Assembly: GCA_016794585.1 (NCBI GenBank)
Contig: JAEUJM010000015.1
Location: 124,001-188,000 of the forward strand
Source: Acidimicrobiales bacterium
GTDB taxonomy: Bacteria; Actinomycetota; Acidimicrobiia; Acidimicrobiales; DATDAH01
Direction: 5' to 3'
Length of the DNA stretch: 64,000 nt
Part shown: positions 16,256-24,973 of the stretch, in pieces
How positions within the stretch are numbered: position 1 is the first letter of the stretch
How the letters are laid out: each line of letters opens with the position of its first letter
The notes under the pieces: model-generated
What the model was told of the DNA's origin: nothing
The model's database searches: none
What the model saw: only the letters and a program-made list of their open reading frames with translations
Position numbers and translations under genes: made by a program

Positions 16256-17926
16256 TCAGCGGATCACGACGAGCTCGTGGGCGGCTCGGCTGGCGGCGAG
16301 GTAGACCTCGGCGGGGGAGAGTCCGGCGGTGTCGACCACGACGGCGTCGTACTCCACGCCCTTGTGCTCCCACACCTCGTGTTCCCGGATCACGGCCACG
16401 TTGTGCCAGCGCCCGGCGAGCTCGTCGGCGAGCGCCTCGGGGTCGGCGCCGGCGGCCCGGTCGAGCTCGCGGACCGGGGTGTCGGTGGGGCGGATGCCGA
16501 CGAGGTGCACGGCGTCGATCTCCTCCCGGTCGGCGTGGGCGTTCAGCCAGTCGGCGATCTCGGCCGACATCCGGTAGGCGGTGTCCATGGTGACGAGCGA
16601 GGTGTCGAGCTCCGCCGCGGCAGCCGCCAGGCCGATCCCGGCCGGAGTCGAGCGTTGCGCGTCGTCGCCCACGAGGGTGAGGCCATCGCCGCGGCGCAGG
16701 ACCGCCCGCAACTGGAAGAAGGTGAGGTCCTGCGCCTCGTCGACGATGACGTGGCCGTACCGCAGCGGGGTCCCCTCGAAACGGGCGCGCACCTCGTCGT
16801 AGAGCGCCCCGTCCTCCCGGCCGTCGGCGAACCAGGCGTCGACCAGGTCGGCCGGCGCGCCGAGCTCGGTGAGGGTGGCTCGGCTGCGCAGTCTGGCCCA
16901 GGCCGCCTTGGCCGTCACCGCCGGCCACACCTCGCCGGCGGCGGCGCTGACCTCGGCCCGTGTGACGGTCTTGCGGCGCTGCTGGAGCCGGTTGGTGAGG
17001 TTGTCGACGAACACCTTGCGCTTGTCCCGCCACGGGATCGGACGGTCGCGCAGGCGGGCGACCAGCGCCTCGACGTCGGCCGCGGGCACGCCCAGGTGGC
17101 CGACGCGCACCTCCTGTGGCAGCAGGAGGTGCGCTTCGAGCTCGTCGAGCACCGCCACCCATCTCGGGTCGCTGCCCGCAGGCGTGCAGGGCCCGAGCAG
17201 GCGGTCGAAGGTGGTCTGGGTGACGCGGGCCTCGCCCAGGGTGGGGAGGACCGTGGCCACGAAGCGCAGGAACTTGTCACTCGGGCCGACGACGAGGATG
17301 CGGTCGGCGGCGATGCGGTTGTCGTTGTAGACGAGCCACGCCGCCCGGTGCAGGCCCACCACGGTCTTGCCGGTGCCTGGCCCGCCCCGGAGCACCAACC
17401 GCTCGCGGGGGTCGAGGCGCACGAGCGCGTCCTGCTCGGACTGCAGGGTGGCCACGGCGGCGCGCATGGTCGTGCCCCGCTCCCGGGAGAGCTCGGTCAG
17501 CAGCGGGGACGAGCCCTCGACGAGGCCGGTGGTGAACTCCTCGACGAAGAGGTCCTCGATGCACCCGACGTAGCTCACGCGACGATCGAGGCCCTGCGGC
17601 TCGTCGAAGGTCGCCTGGTAGAAGCGGGTGGCGAAGGGCGCCCGCCAGTCCATGACGAGTTGGTCGCCGCCCTCGTCGATGCCGTAGAGGCCCACCCGCC
17701 AGGGCCGGTCGTCGTCGATGCGCCCGAACACGACGAGGTCCTGTTGGAGCTTCTCGACGGCACCGCGCACGACCGCGGCGACGTACTCGTCGCTCAACGC
17801 GTCGGCGCCGCTGTCTTCGGCCCGGATGGCCTCGAAGGTGGCGAGCTTGGCCTGCACCGCACGCCGGGCGCGCCGGAGCGCGTCACGCTCCACATCCAGG
17901 CTGACGGGCGCGCCGGCGGGCGACAT
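16256..17926 (-). CDS. Short HelD-like superfamily 1 helicase/translocase
   Basis: The product has 556 residues from the ATG at 17926. The N-terminal part has a coiled-coil-like stretch ('DVERDALRRARRAVQAKLAT'), then 'VMDWRAPFATRFYQATFDEP', the segment typical of HelD proteins that push into RNA polymerase. The Walker A motif 'GGPGTGKTVVGLHRAAWLVY' is at about residues 181-200, and 'VIVDEAQDLTFFQLRAVLRR' is the Walker B/DExQ motif. 'GLTLVGDDAQRS', 'YRMSAEIADWLN', 'EYDAVVVDTAGLSPAEVYLA' and 'AASRAAHELVVI' supply motifs III to VI. Known HelD proteins usually exceed 700 residues, so this one is compact, but its motor is complete. HelD recycles stalled RNA polymerase; a DNA-repair role remains possible. 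It is transcribed toward the NHL genes, 73 bases away. Confidence 0.8.
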   Translation of the reverse strand: MSPAGAPVSLDVERDALRRARRAVQAKLATFEAIRAEDSGADALSDEYVAAVVRGAVEKLQQDLVVFGRIDDDRPWRVGLYGIDEGGDQLVMDWRAPFATRFYQATFDEPQGLDRRVSYVGCIEDLFVEEFTTGLVEGSSPLLTELSRERGTTMRAAVATLQSEQDALVRLDPRERLVLRGGPGTGKTVVGLHRAAWLVYNDNRIAADRILVVGPSDKFLRFVATVLPTLGEARVTQTTFDRLLGPCTPAGSDPRWVAVLDELEAHLLLPQEVRVGHLGVPAADVEALVARLRDRPIPWRDKRKVFVDNLTNRLQQRRKTVTRAEVSAAAGEVWPAVTAKAAWARLRSRATLTELGAPADLVDAWFADGREDGALYDEVRARFEGTPLRYGHVIVDEAQDLTFFQLRAVLRRGDGLTLVGDDAQRSTPAGIGLAAAAAELDTSLVTMDTAYRMSAEIADWLNAHADREEIDAVHLVGIRPTDTPVRELDRAAGADPEALADELAGRWHNVAVIREHEVWEHKGVEYDAVVVDTAGLSPAEVYLAASRAAHELVVIR

Positions 17927-18039
17927 GCGGCGGTCTCCTGGCCGCCGAAGCGGCCGGTCGGCGAAAGGGCGGGAGAACCTACCCGCGTGTCCTCGACCGT
18001 TGCCGGGAGTTTTCGGTCCCGGCCGCGGCGCCGCGCCGT

Positions 18040-18948
18040 TCAGCGGAAGTCGGGCGCCACCTCTTCGATGACGCGATCGAGCGCCTCCGCTCGTGCCGAG
18101 CCGCTGCCGAGGGTGAAGTCGGGGACGATCACCTCGTCGACGCCGGCGTCGCGCCAGGCGGCCACGCTCTCGGCGATGCGCTCGGGGGTGCCGGCGACGC
18201 AGGGCCGACCCGACACCATCTGGATGTACGACTCCGCGTCGTCGTTGCTGTCGAGGACGAAGAACAGGGCCTGGGTGGAGGTGGCGATGTCGCCGGGATC
18301 GCGCCCGTTGGCCTCGCAGGCCTGGTCGAGCTCCGCCCGCTTGGCCGCGAGCTCCGGGGGCAGCGACCACATGTTCCATTCGTCCGCGTGGCGGGCGACC
18401 ACGCCGAGCATGCGGGGCCCCTTTCCGCCGACGAGGATCGGCAGCCGGGGTTGCACGGGCTTGGGGTACGCGATCGCCTCGCGGACCGTGTAGTGCTCGC
18501 CCTCCACGGTCGTGGTCTCCTCGTCGAGCAGGCCTCGGAGGATGCGCAACGCCTCCTCGAAGCGCTCGATGCGCTCGCCCGGGCGACCGAGGGGGATGCC
18601 GTACTGCTCGTGCTCGTTCTCCTGCCAGCCGGCGCCGACGCCCAGCAGGAGGCGGCCGGCGCTGATGTGGTCGGTCGTGGCCGCCCACTTCGCCAGCACG
18701 GCCGGGTGGCGGTAGGTGATCCCGAACACGAGGGCGGACAGGCGCACCCGCTCGGTGATCGCGGCGAGCGCGCTCAGGGCGGCGGTGGCCTCGAAGGTGG
18801 GCAGGTCCGGGGGGTAGGGGCCGCCCGCGTCGGCCATGAAGTGGTCGGCGACGTAGACGCCGTCCCAGCCCGTGGCCTCGGCGTGGCGCACCACGTCCGC
18901 GGCATCGGCCCACGGCTGGCTGAGGTTCGTCCAGAGCGAGAAGCGCAT
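18040..18948 (-). CDS. LLM-class F420-dependent oxidoreductase
   Basis: The product has 302 residues. The ATG at 18948 is chosen because 'MRFSLWTNLSQPWADAADVV' is the normal luciferase-like beginning; a longer frame to 19029 adds a non-family Ser/Cys-rich extension. The TIM-barrel landmarks are 'GWDGVYVADHFM', 'ERVRLSALVFGITYRHPAVL', 'DHISAGRLLLGVGAGWQENE', 'PILVGGKGPRMLGVVARHAD' and 'GTPERIAESVAAWRDAGVDE'. 'GVGAGW.e.E' and 'GG.G....L..aA..AD' are features of the actinobacterial F420 group, which oxidise or reduce small organic substrates with coenzyme F420. The substrate cannot be read from the sequence. A second F420-type protein lies at 19872. Confidence 0.85.
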   Translation of the reverse strand: MRFSLWTNLSQPWADAADVVRHAEATGWDGVYVADHFMADAGGPYPPDLPTFEATAALSALAAITERVRLSALVFGITYRHPAVLAKWAATTDHISAGRLLLGVGAGWQENEHEQYGIPLGRPGERIERFEEALRILRGLLDEETTTVEGEHYTVREAIAYPKPVQPRLPILVGGKGPRMLGVVARHADEWNMWSLPPELAAKRAELDQACEANGRDPGDIATSTQALFFVLDSNDDAESYIQMVSGRPCVAGTPERIAESVAAWRDAGVDEVIVPDFTLGSGSARAEALDRVIEEVAPDFR

Positions 18949-19071
18949 GGCGCGATGCTCGCAGCTGGCGGCCGTCGACGCGCAGGATCCCGACGCCTCC
19001 GCTTTTGGGCACTCGCCCGTGTTCTCCACGACACGGGGGAGTACCCGGAACGAGCGGCGGTGGCGGCGGGC

Positions 19072-19761
19072 TCAGGGTTCGGCGATGAGGCGGGCGGTGC
19101 GGTGGAGCTGGTGGTCGAAGTAGGCGGGGTGGTCGGCCACGATGCCGTGGAGGTGGCCGAACAGCTCGTAGCTGATGGCGCCGAGCACCGCGGACCAGGC
19201 CAGGAGCGTGCGGGCGAGGACCTCGTCGGGGATGGCGAGGCCGACGCCGTCGCGCAGCGCCGCCATCTCGCCGTGGACCGAGCGCGGCATCGGGCCCGGC
19301 GGCGTCGGATCGATCTCGCCGGCCGCCACGCCGTCGGCGACCAACCGGAGCGCCACCAGGCTGACCCGGGCGGCCGGGTCCACGGTGTCGGCGGGCGCCT
19401 CGTAGCCCGGGACGGGGCTGCCGTAGACCAGCGCGTAGTCGTGCGGCTGATCGACCGCCCACCCCCGGACCGCAGTGCCGAGCGCGACCCAGCGGCGGGT
19501 GAAGCCGCCGGCGGCGGGTAGGTCGGCCTCGACCTGCTCGGCCACGACACCGACGGCGTCGAAGGCATCGACGATGAGGGCCGTGAGCAGGGCGTCGCGG
19601 CTGGGGAAGTAGCGGTAGAGCGCCGACGACACCATCCCGAGGTCGCGTGACACTGCCCGCAGCGAGAGCGCGGAGGCGCCGACCTCGGCGAGCTGGCGCC
19701 GCGCCGACTCCTTGATCTCCCGGGTGAGCTCGGCCCGTGCCCGGGCCCGTGCCGTCGTCAT
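19072..19761 (-). CDS. TetR-family repressor
   Basis: The product has 229 residues from the ATG at 19761. The N-terminal helix-turn-helix reads 'LTREIKESARRQLAEVGASA' then 'SLRAVSRDLGMVSSALYRYF', a standard TetR DNA-binding domain. It is followed by a TetR_C_33-type ligand domain with 'HDYALVYGSPVPGYEAP' and 'ELFGHLHGI'. A longer frame to 19836 would run through the operator region, so the shorter start is preferred. The gene is divergent from the deazaflavin-dependent reductase at 19872. Two copies of a 15-bp near-palindrome sit between them, and a further half-site lies just upstream of this start. That is the arrangement of a repressor controlling itself and its neighbour; the inducer is unknown. 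Confidence 0.9.
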   Translation of the reverse strand: MTTARARARAELTREIKESARRQLAEVGASALSLRAVSRDLGMVSSALYRYFPSRDALLTALIVDAFDAVGVVAEQVEADLPAAGGFTRRWVALGTAVRGWAVDQPHDYALVYGSPVPGYEAPADTVDPAARVSLVALRLVADGVAAGEIDPTPPGPMPRSVHGEMAALRDGVGLAIPDEVLARTLLAWSAVLGAISYELFGHLHGIVADHPAYFDHQLHRTARLIAEP

Positions 19762-19781
19762 GGAGAGCACCGTACCAAAAC

Positions 19782-19796
19782 GAGAGCAGTGCTCTT
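19782..19796. promoter_or_regulatory. Probable TetR operator, copy 1
   Basis: GAGAGCA-G-TGCTCTT is an inverted repeat with 7-bp arms, one mismatch and one central base. It is 21 bases upstream of the repressor start and matches the second copy at 19840 in 14 of 15 positions. A TTGACT (-35-like) sequence directed at the reductase overlaps its right end. A further GAGAGCA half-site lies at 19763-19769, touching the repressor's start region. Confidence 0.65.
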
Positions 19797-19839
19797 GACT
19801 TTTCGGCGGGACCACGCGAACCTGCCGATACCGCAAAGA

Positions 19840-19854
19840 GAGAGCAGTGCTCTC
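19840..19854. promoter_or_regulatory. Probable TetR operator, copy 2
   Basis: GAGAGCA-G-TGCTCTC is a perfect 7-bp-arm inverted repeat lying between the divergent repressor and reductase genes, 17 bases upstream of the reductase ATG. Its centre is 58 bases from that of copy 1, which allows two dimers to cover both promoters. Confidence 0.7.
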
Positions 19855-19871
19855 GATTCCGAGGAGGACCC

Positions 19872-20354
19872 ATGGACACCACCACGACCACCACCACCAC
19901 CACGACCACCAGCGCCACCGACCGCTACCTCGCCCCCGACCGTTTCACCCTCCGGGTCATGAACCCGACGGTGGCCTGGCTCGCCCGTCACGGCATCAGC
20001 CTCCTGGGCTCTCGCGAGCTGCGCATCGTCGGGCGCAGGAGCGGGCTGGTGCGCACGAACGTCGTCAACGTGCTCGAGCTCGACGGCCGCCGCTACCTGG
20101 TGGCGCCTCGCGGCACCACCGAGTGGGTGCGCAACCTGCGGGCTGCCGGCGAGGGCGAGCTGCGCATCGGTCGCCGGGTCGAGGCCTTCGCCGCCCTCGA
20201 GGTCGACGACGCCGACAAGCTGCCCGTGCTTCGGGCCTACCTCCGCAAGTGGGCCTGGGAGGTCGGGCAGTTCTTCGACGGTGTCGACAAGGACAGCGCC
20301 GACGAGGACCTCGCCGCCATCGCCTCCGGGTTCCCGGTCTTCGAGCTGCGATGA
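19872..20354 (+). CDS. Deazaflavin (F420)-dependent nitroreductase-family protein
   Basis: The product has 160 residues. The ATG at 19872 follows a GAGGAGG ribosome site. Beyond an odd run of 11 threonines (residues 3-13), the fold is that of the Ddn-like split-barrel family: 'VMNPTVAWLARHGISLLGSR', 'LRIVGRRSGLVRTNVVNVLE', 'GRRYLVAPRGTTEWVRNLRA', 'GEGELRIGRRVEAF'. 'GRrSG..R...v' and 'G.t.Wv.NlrA' are the usual F420-contact segments. Such proteins reduce quinones or nitro compounds with F420H2. The gene is divergent from the TetR repressor and almost certainly its target, which fits a detoxification role. Confidence 0.85.
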   Translation: MDTTTTTTTTTTTSATDRYLAPDRFTLRVMNPTVAWLARHGISLLGSRELRIVGRRSGLVRTNVVNVLELDGRRYLVAPRGTTEWVRNLRAAGEGELRIGRRVEAFAALEVDDADKLPVLRAYLRKWAWEVGQFFDGVDKDSADEDLAAIASGFPVFELR

Positions 20355-20399
20355 CCTCCGGCCCTGGCGCCGGGGTCGACCGGTTCGGATGATCGAATC

Positions 20400-20819
20400 G
20401 TGACCACACACCTCGACCCTGCGTCCCGGCCGGTCGCCGTCGTGGCCCGCCACCGCCTGCTCGCCGCCTTCGCCGGCCTCAACGCCCTGTCGGCCTGGTT
20501 CGGGGTGGTGGGGCTGGTCGGCGGCGGACTGTCCTTCGGCGACGAGCTGAACCAGCGCCTCCCCTTCGACAGCCTCGTGCTGGCGGGCCTCGCGCTCGCG
20601 GCCATCGTGGCCATCCCCTCGACGGCGCTCGCCGTGCTCGCGTGGCGAGGCGATGCACGAACGCCACTGGCCACGTCGGCGCTCGGCGCCCTCTTGATCG
20701 GCTGGATCGTCGTCCAGCTGCTCTTCCTCCAGTCGTTCTCGTTCTTCCAACCGCTCTACGCGGCCATCGGGGTGGCGTTCCTGGTCGCCGGACGCCGGAT
20801 GGCCCACCGTCGGCGCTGA
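20400..20819 (+). CDS. Small integral membrane protein, unknown function
   Basis: The product has 139 residues from a GTG start. I do not recognise the family. Four hydrophobic segments are visible: 'LLAAFAGLNALSAWFGVVGL', 'SLVLAGLALAAIVAIPSTAL', 'TSALGALLIGWIVVQLLFLQ' and 'FFQPLYAAIGVAFLVAGRRM'. A basic end 'AHRRR' follows. The loop between helices 1 and 2 ('SFGDELNQRLPFD') is polar. It follows the reductase by 45 bases on the same strand and may be co-regulated with it. Similar four-helix proteins are common and uncharacterised in actinobacteria. Confidence 0.7.
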   Translation: MTTHLDPASRPVAVVARHRLLAAFAGLNALSAWFGVVGLVGGGLSFGDELNQRLPFDSLVLAGLALAAIVAIPSTALAVLAWRGDARTPLATSALGALLIGWIVVQLLFLQSFSFFQPLYAAIGVAFLVAGRRMAHRRR

Positions 20820-20865
20820 GCCGACACCGTCCCGACCGGCGGCGGCGGGGCGCGTCGGGGTGGAT

Positions 20866-20919
20866 GTCAAGATCGCGTCAGAAACCCCAGAAAAGGCACC
20901 AGGGAAACATGCCGGAAAC
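20866..20919. promoter_or_regulatory. GlnR-like nitrogen-control half-sites upstream of glutamine synthetase III
   Basis: Two GAAAC half-sites at 20904-20908 and 20915-20919 are spaced exactly 11 bases apart, so their AC dinucleotides fit the AC-n9-AC rule described for actinobacterial GlnR. A third GAAAC lies at 20881, and GTCAA/GTCAG at 20866 and 20877 are again 11 bases apart. The array ends 67 bases before the glutamine synthetase start. The region is also visibly richer in A than its surroundings. Confidence 0.4.
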
Positions 20920-20986
20920 ACGGCACCCGTAGGGTCGGCCGGTCGCTGCTCGCGACCCACCTCCCCTTTTGAACAGGAGCACCTTG

Positions 20987-23164
20987 ATGAGCGACGCCGC
21001 TGCCCGCCGACGAGCGATCGATTCGGTCATTCAGTACAAGGCCCCCCCGACGGCACTCGACATCGGTGCCCCGGGCGAGATCTTCGGCAAGAACGTCTTC
21101 TCCGCCGCGGTGATGAAGGCCCGCCTTCCCAAGGCGGTCTACAAGTCGGTCATGGCGACGATCGAGCACGCCGAGCGCCTCGACCCGGCGGTCGCCGACG
21201 TCGTGGCCACCGCCATGAAGGACTGGGCCACCGAGAAGGGCGCCACCCACTACGCCCACGTCTTCTACCCGCTCACGGGGCTCACCGCCGAGAAGCACGA
21301 CAGCTTCCTCGAGCCCGACGGCACGGGCGCCTCGATCGCCGAGTTCGCGGGCAAGACGCTCGTGCAGGGCGAGCCGGACGCCTCCAGCTTCCCCAACGGC
21401 GGCCTGCGTCAGACCTTCGAGGCCCGCGGCTACACCGGGTGGGACGTCACCAGCCCCGCCTACGTCATGGAGACGGCCAACGGTTCGACGCTGTGCATCC
21501 CCACGGTGTTCATCTCGTGGACGGGTGAGGCGCTCGACAAGAAGACCCCGATCCTGCGCTCGCAGCAGGCCCTCGCCAAGCAGGCCCAGCGGGTGCTGCG
21601 GCTCTTCGGCCACGAGGAGCCGGGCGCCGTGTCCAGCTTCGCCGGCGCCGAGCAGGAGTACTTCCTGATCGACCGTAGCTTCTACTTCAGCCGCCCCGAC
21701 CTCGTGTCGGCCGGCCGGACGCTCTTCGGGGCGCCCTCGCCGAAGGGTCAGGAGTTCGACGACCACTACTTCGGGGCCATCCCCGAGCGGGTGCTCGGCT
21801 TCATGCTCGAGACCGAGGCCGAGCTGTGGAAGCTGGGCATCCCGGCCAAGACCCGCCACAACGAGGTCGCCCCCGGCCAGTTCGAGATCGCCCCGGTGTT
21901 CGAGAAGGCCAACCTGGCCACCGACCACCAGCAGCTCCTGATGGTCACGCTGCGTCGGGTGGCCGAGAAGTACGGCATGGAGTGCCTGCTGCACGAGAAG
22001 CCCTTCGCCGGCGTGAACGGGTCGGGCAAGCACGTCAACTTCTCGCTCGGCAGCACCACCGAGGGCAACCTGCTCGATCCGGGCCACACCCCCCACGAGA
22101 ACGCCCAGTTCCTGGTGTTCTGCGCCGCGGTCATCCGGGCCGTGCACCGCTACGGCGGCCTGCTCCGCGCCGTGGTGGCGTCGTCCCGCAACGACCACCG
22201 ACTCGGTGCGAACGAGGCCCCGCCGGCCATCATCTCGATCTTCCTGGGCGACCAGCTCATGGACGTGTTCGACCAGATCGCCAAGGGCGGTGCCACCCAG
22301 TCGAAGGAGAAGGGCACGCTCATCGTCGGCGTGGACACCATCCCGGACCTGCCCAGCGATCCGGGCGACCGCAACCGGACCAGCCCGTTCGCGTTCACGG
22401 GCAACCGCTTCGAGTTCCGGGCGCCGGGCTCGTCGCAGTCCATCGCCGGCCCGCTCATCGCGCTCAACACGTCCATCGCCGAGTCGCTCGACTTCATCGC
22501 CACCGAGCTCGAGTCGGCGGTCGAGTCGGGCACCGACTTCAACGCCGCGGTGCAGACGCTGCTGCAGGGCATCATCGCCGACCACGGCAACGTGATCTTC
22601 AACGGCGACGGCTACGGCGAGGAGTGGCAGGTCGAGGCCGAGGCCCGCGGTCTGCTGAACCTGCGCACCACGGTCGACGCGCTGCCGCAGTTCGACACGC
22701 CCGAGGTGAAGGAGCTCTTCGCCAAGTACGGCGTGCTCAACGAGCGGGAGCTGGCCAGCCGCTACGAGGTGTACCTCGAGCAGTACGTGCTGAGCCTGGC
22801 CGTCGAGGCCAAGCAGACCCTCGAGATGGCCAAGACGCTCGTCCTGCCCGCCGGTCTCCGGTACCAGGGTGAGCTCGCCGGTCAGGGCGCCAACCTCAAG
22901 GCCGTCGGCGTGGAATTCGACTCCAGCCTGCTCGACGAGGTGTCAGGGCTCGTGGCCGACCTCCAGAGCGGCATCGCCGGCCTCGAGTCTGGCATCGCCG
23001 GCGCCCACGGTGCCGAGGACACGTTGGCCGAGGCGCGGTACGCCTGCGAAACGCTGCTGCCCGCCATGGCGGCGGTGCGTGACGCCGCCGACGGCCTCGA
23101 GCACATCGTGGCCGACGACCTGTGGCCCCTGCCCACCTACCAGGAGATGCTCTTCGTCCTGTAG
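20987..23164 (+). CDS. glnN: Glutamine synthetase type III
   Basis: The product has 725 residues, the size of the dodecameric type III enzyme rather than the 450-residue type I. The ATG at 20987 follows AGGAG; an upstream TTG at 20969 is less likely. Landmarks are '[20 protein letters not shown]' in the N-terminal GSIII domain, '[20 protein letters not shown]', '[12 protein letters not shown]', '[17 protein letters not shown]', '[20 protein letters not shown]', '[20 protein letters not shown]' and '[19 protein letters not shown]'. These cover the ATP, metal and glutamate sites. The enzyme makes glutamine from glutamate, ammonia and ATP. Type III enzymes are not known to be adenylylated, so control is more likely transcriptional, in line with the half-sites upstream. 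The C-terminus is helical ('[20 protein letters not shown]'). Confidence 0.95.
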   Translation: MSDAAARRRAIDSVIQYKAPPTALDIGAPGEIFGKNVFSAAVMKARLPKAVYKSVMATIEHAERLDPAVADVVATAMKDWATEKGATHYAHVFYPLTGLTAEKHDSFLEPDGTGASIAEFAGKTLVQGEPDASSFPNGGLRQTFEARGYTGWDVTSPAYVMETANGSTLCIPTVFISWTGEALDKKTPILRSQQALAKQAQRVLRLFGHEEPGAVSSFAGAEQEYFLIDRSFYFSRPDLVSAGRTLFGAPSPKGQEFDDHYFGAIPERVLGFMLETEAELWKLGIPAKTRHNEVAPGQFEIAPVFEKANLATDHQQLLMVTLRRVAEKYGMECLLHEKPFAGVNGSGKHVNFSLGSTTEGNLLDPGHTPHENAQFLVFCAAVIRAVHRYGGLLRAVVASSRNDHRLGANEAPPAIISIFLGDQLMDVFDQIAKGGATQSKEKGTLIVGVDTIPDLPSDPGDRNRTSPFAFTGNRFEFRAPGSSQSIAGPLIALNTSIAESLDFIATELESAVESGTDFNAAVQTLLQGIIADHGNVIFNGDGYGEEWQVEAEARGLLNLRTTVDALPQFDTPEVKELFAKYGVLNERELASRYEVYLEQYVLSLAVEAKQTLEMAKTLVLPAGLRYQGELAGQGANLKAVGVEFDSSLLDEVSGLVADLQSGIAGLESGIAGAHGAEDTLAEARYACETLLPAMAAVRDAADGLEHIVADDLWPLPTYQEMLFVL

Positions 23165-23188
23165 GGGCCAGCCGCACGGATTGCGCTC

Positions 23189-23235
23189 GCCGGCACCGGA
23201 TCCTCCCCGCCTCGGCGGAGAGGGCCGGTGCCGGC
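23189..23235. terminator. Hairpin between convergent genes
   Basis: An 11-bp perfect stem, GCCGGCACCGG (23189-23199) with CCGGTGCCGGC (23225-23235), encloses a loop that itself can pair partly (CCGCC with GGCGG). It sits between the stop of glutamine synthetase III and the stop of the convergent RTX gene, so it can serve both strands. No T-run follows. Confidence 0.55.
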
Positions 23236-23266
23236 TCGCGTGCGAGGCGCCGTCGCGCCCGTGTGC

Positions 23267-24973
23267 TCAGTTCGGGGCGTGGACCCCGTTGCCGGCGCCG
23301 TAGTCCACCGAGCGGCCGAACAGACGCCGCTTGAGCTCGGGGTAGGCCGAGTTGTCGGTGGGGCTGACGAGCTGGCAGACGTACCCGGGCGCCGGCGTGG
23401 TGCGGCCGTTCTCGCCGTACGGGTCGGTGTACCAGCGGGTGGGCCCGCTGGCATTGGTCACCTCGGTGTCCTGGAGGTAGAAGTCGCGCTGCGCGCCGTC
23501 GAACGGCGACCGGGGGTCCCGGTACTCGAAGGGACCGATGGCCGTCACCGACGTCCACGGCTGGCGGTTGGCCGTGCCGCTGTCCGCGGGGTCGGTCTCC
23601 CAGGCGGCGTCCACCGGTCGGCCCACCGCCTGGCCGGGCCACGGGTACCGGCTCGGGTTGCGCACGGCCCACCACGGGTCGAACCGGGCGAGTGGCGCGC
23701 CGCCCTCGGCGGTGAGGGTGACCTCCAGGGGCCAGTTCTCGTACAGCGCCCAGATGTCGCTTCCTGCCGTCGGCGGCACGAGCACGAACTGCTCGACGCA
23801 ACCGCGGTCGGGGAGTTGGCGCGCCCCGGTGCCCGACGGGTAGGCCGCCGCGCCGCTCGTGGCGACCGTGGTGCCCGTCGCACAGGAGCGGTTGAACTCG
23901 TTGGCGGCGCCGAAGCGGGCCATCGTGACCGAGATCACCTCGGTGCCGTCGTTGCAGCGGGCGGCGTACAGCACCTCGTGCACGTTGTTGGCCGTGGCGT
24001 CCGCGGAGTGGCTGCCCTGGTGCACCTTCGTCAGGTAGTCGCACACCACCCGGACCGGCTCGCCGTCGGGTCCGGGCACCTCCACATAGCGGCCCCGGTC
24101 GTCGAGCAGGGTCACGTCGTTGGCCACGTCCACCTTGTGGCCGACGTGGTCCTCATAGCGGGTGAGCGTCCCCGGGTGGGCGGCGGCGTACTCCGTGAGC
24201 GCCTCGTTCGCCGTCCCGAACGCGACCCCCGCCTCCTCTTCGTAACCCGGCGCCGCCTGGTGGGCCGCCACCCACTCGAACAGGTCGGAGGTGCGGGGGT
24301 CGGCCCCGTGCTCGTGGCCGAACGTGCAGGTGGCACCGGTGGCCGGGTCCACGGCCGTGGGCGGGTGCCAGGTGGGGTAGCGGCGGCCGTCCGGACCCAC
24401 GACGGTGAAGCTGTCGTGCAGGGCCCTCGGGCACGTGTCGTAGGGCGTGGGCTGCCACACGCGGTTGGCGAGGGCATCCGAGGCGGGTGCCTCGGGGAAG
24501 GCGCCGTCGAGGTCCTCGCAGTCGGTGACCGCGACCTCCTCGGGGTCGACGAGGCAGGTGTCGTGGCCGGCGCCACCGACCACCGCAGTGTCGACCCTGC
24601 CGTCGCGGGCGTCGAGGACGTCGTCGCCCGCGCCGCCGCGCAGCGCATCCTCGCCGGCGCCGCCGACCAGGTGATCGGTGCCCTGCCCGCCCCGGAGGTC
24701 GTCGTCCCCCTTGCCGCCGCGCAGGTCGTCGTCGCCGGGCCCGCCGTTCAGGCGGTCGTCGCCCTGGTCGCCCCACAGCTGGTCGCCGCCACCGAGGCCG
24801 AAGACCGAGTCGTTCCCAGCACGTGCCCGGAACTGATCGGGCCCCGCGGTGAGCCGGACGGTGTCGTCGCCGGTGGTCGCCACCGGGCCGGCGCCGGCCC
24901 CGCTCGCCGAAGCGAGCGCGACCGCGGTGAGGGCGAGAGCGGCCAGAGCGCCGAGCGGTCGGCGGCGGCTCAT
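23267..24973 (-). CDS. Secreted protein with RTX-type calcium repeats and an uncharacterised C-terminal domain
   Basis: The product has 568 residues with a signal peptide ('[20 protein letters not shown]'). Residues about 32-125 are RTX-like nonapeptides ('[20 protein letters not shown]', '[20 protein letters not shown]') that bind calcium and fold as a beta roll. From about residue 165 the protein changes to a domain I cannot name, with several Cys residues ('[10 protein letters not shown]', '[10 protein letters not shown]', '[17 protein letters not shown]', 'RSCATGTT', 'RGCVEQF', 'YVCQLVSP') and a His-rich part that could hold metal or form disulfides. The reading frame overlaps the upstream gene by four bases (ATGA), so the two are translated from one mRNA. 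Despite the RTX repeats it carries a Sec signal, unlike type I secreted toxins. Confidence 0.8.
   Translation of the reverse strand: MSRRRPLGALAALALTAVALASASGAGAGPVATTGDDTVRLTAGPDQFRARAGNDSVFGLGGGDQLWGDQGDDRLNGGPGDDDLRGGKGDDDLRGGQGTDHLVGGAGEDALRGGAGDDVLDARDGRVDTAVVGGAGHDTCLVDPEEVAVTDCEDLDGAFPEAPASDALANRVWQPTPYDTCPRALHDSFTVVGPDGRRYPTWHPPTAVDPATGATCTFGHEHGADPRTSDLFEWVAAHQAAPGYEEEAGVAFGTANEALTEYAAAHPGTLTRYEDHVGHKVDVANDVTLLDDRGRYVEVPGPDGEPVRVVCDYLTKVHQGSHSADATANNVHEVLYAARCNDGTEVISVTMARFGAANEFNRSCATGTTVATSGAAAYPSGTGARQLPDRGCVEQFVLVPPTAGSDIWALYENWPLEVTLTAEGGAPLARFDPWWAVRNPSRYPWPGQAVGRPVDAAWETDPADSGTANRQPWTSVTAIGPFEYRDPRSPFDGAQRDFYLQDTEVTNASGPTRWYTDPYGENGRTTPAPGYVCQLVSPTDNSAYPELKRRLFGRSVDYGAGNGVHAPN

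Noticed and set aside
18001-18030. Hairpin CCGGGA/TCCCGG between the LLM and HelD-like genes
   Set aside because: The stem is only 7 bp, no T-run follows on the minus strand, and GC-rich DNA gives such stems often, so it was not listed as a terminator.
19875-19910. CAC/ACC microsatellite resembling a short-repeat array
   Set aside because: It is not a CRISPR: units are three bases, there are no spacers, and it codes the Thr run at the start of the reductase gene.
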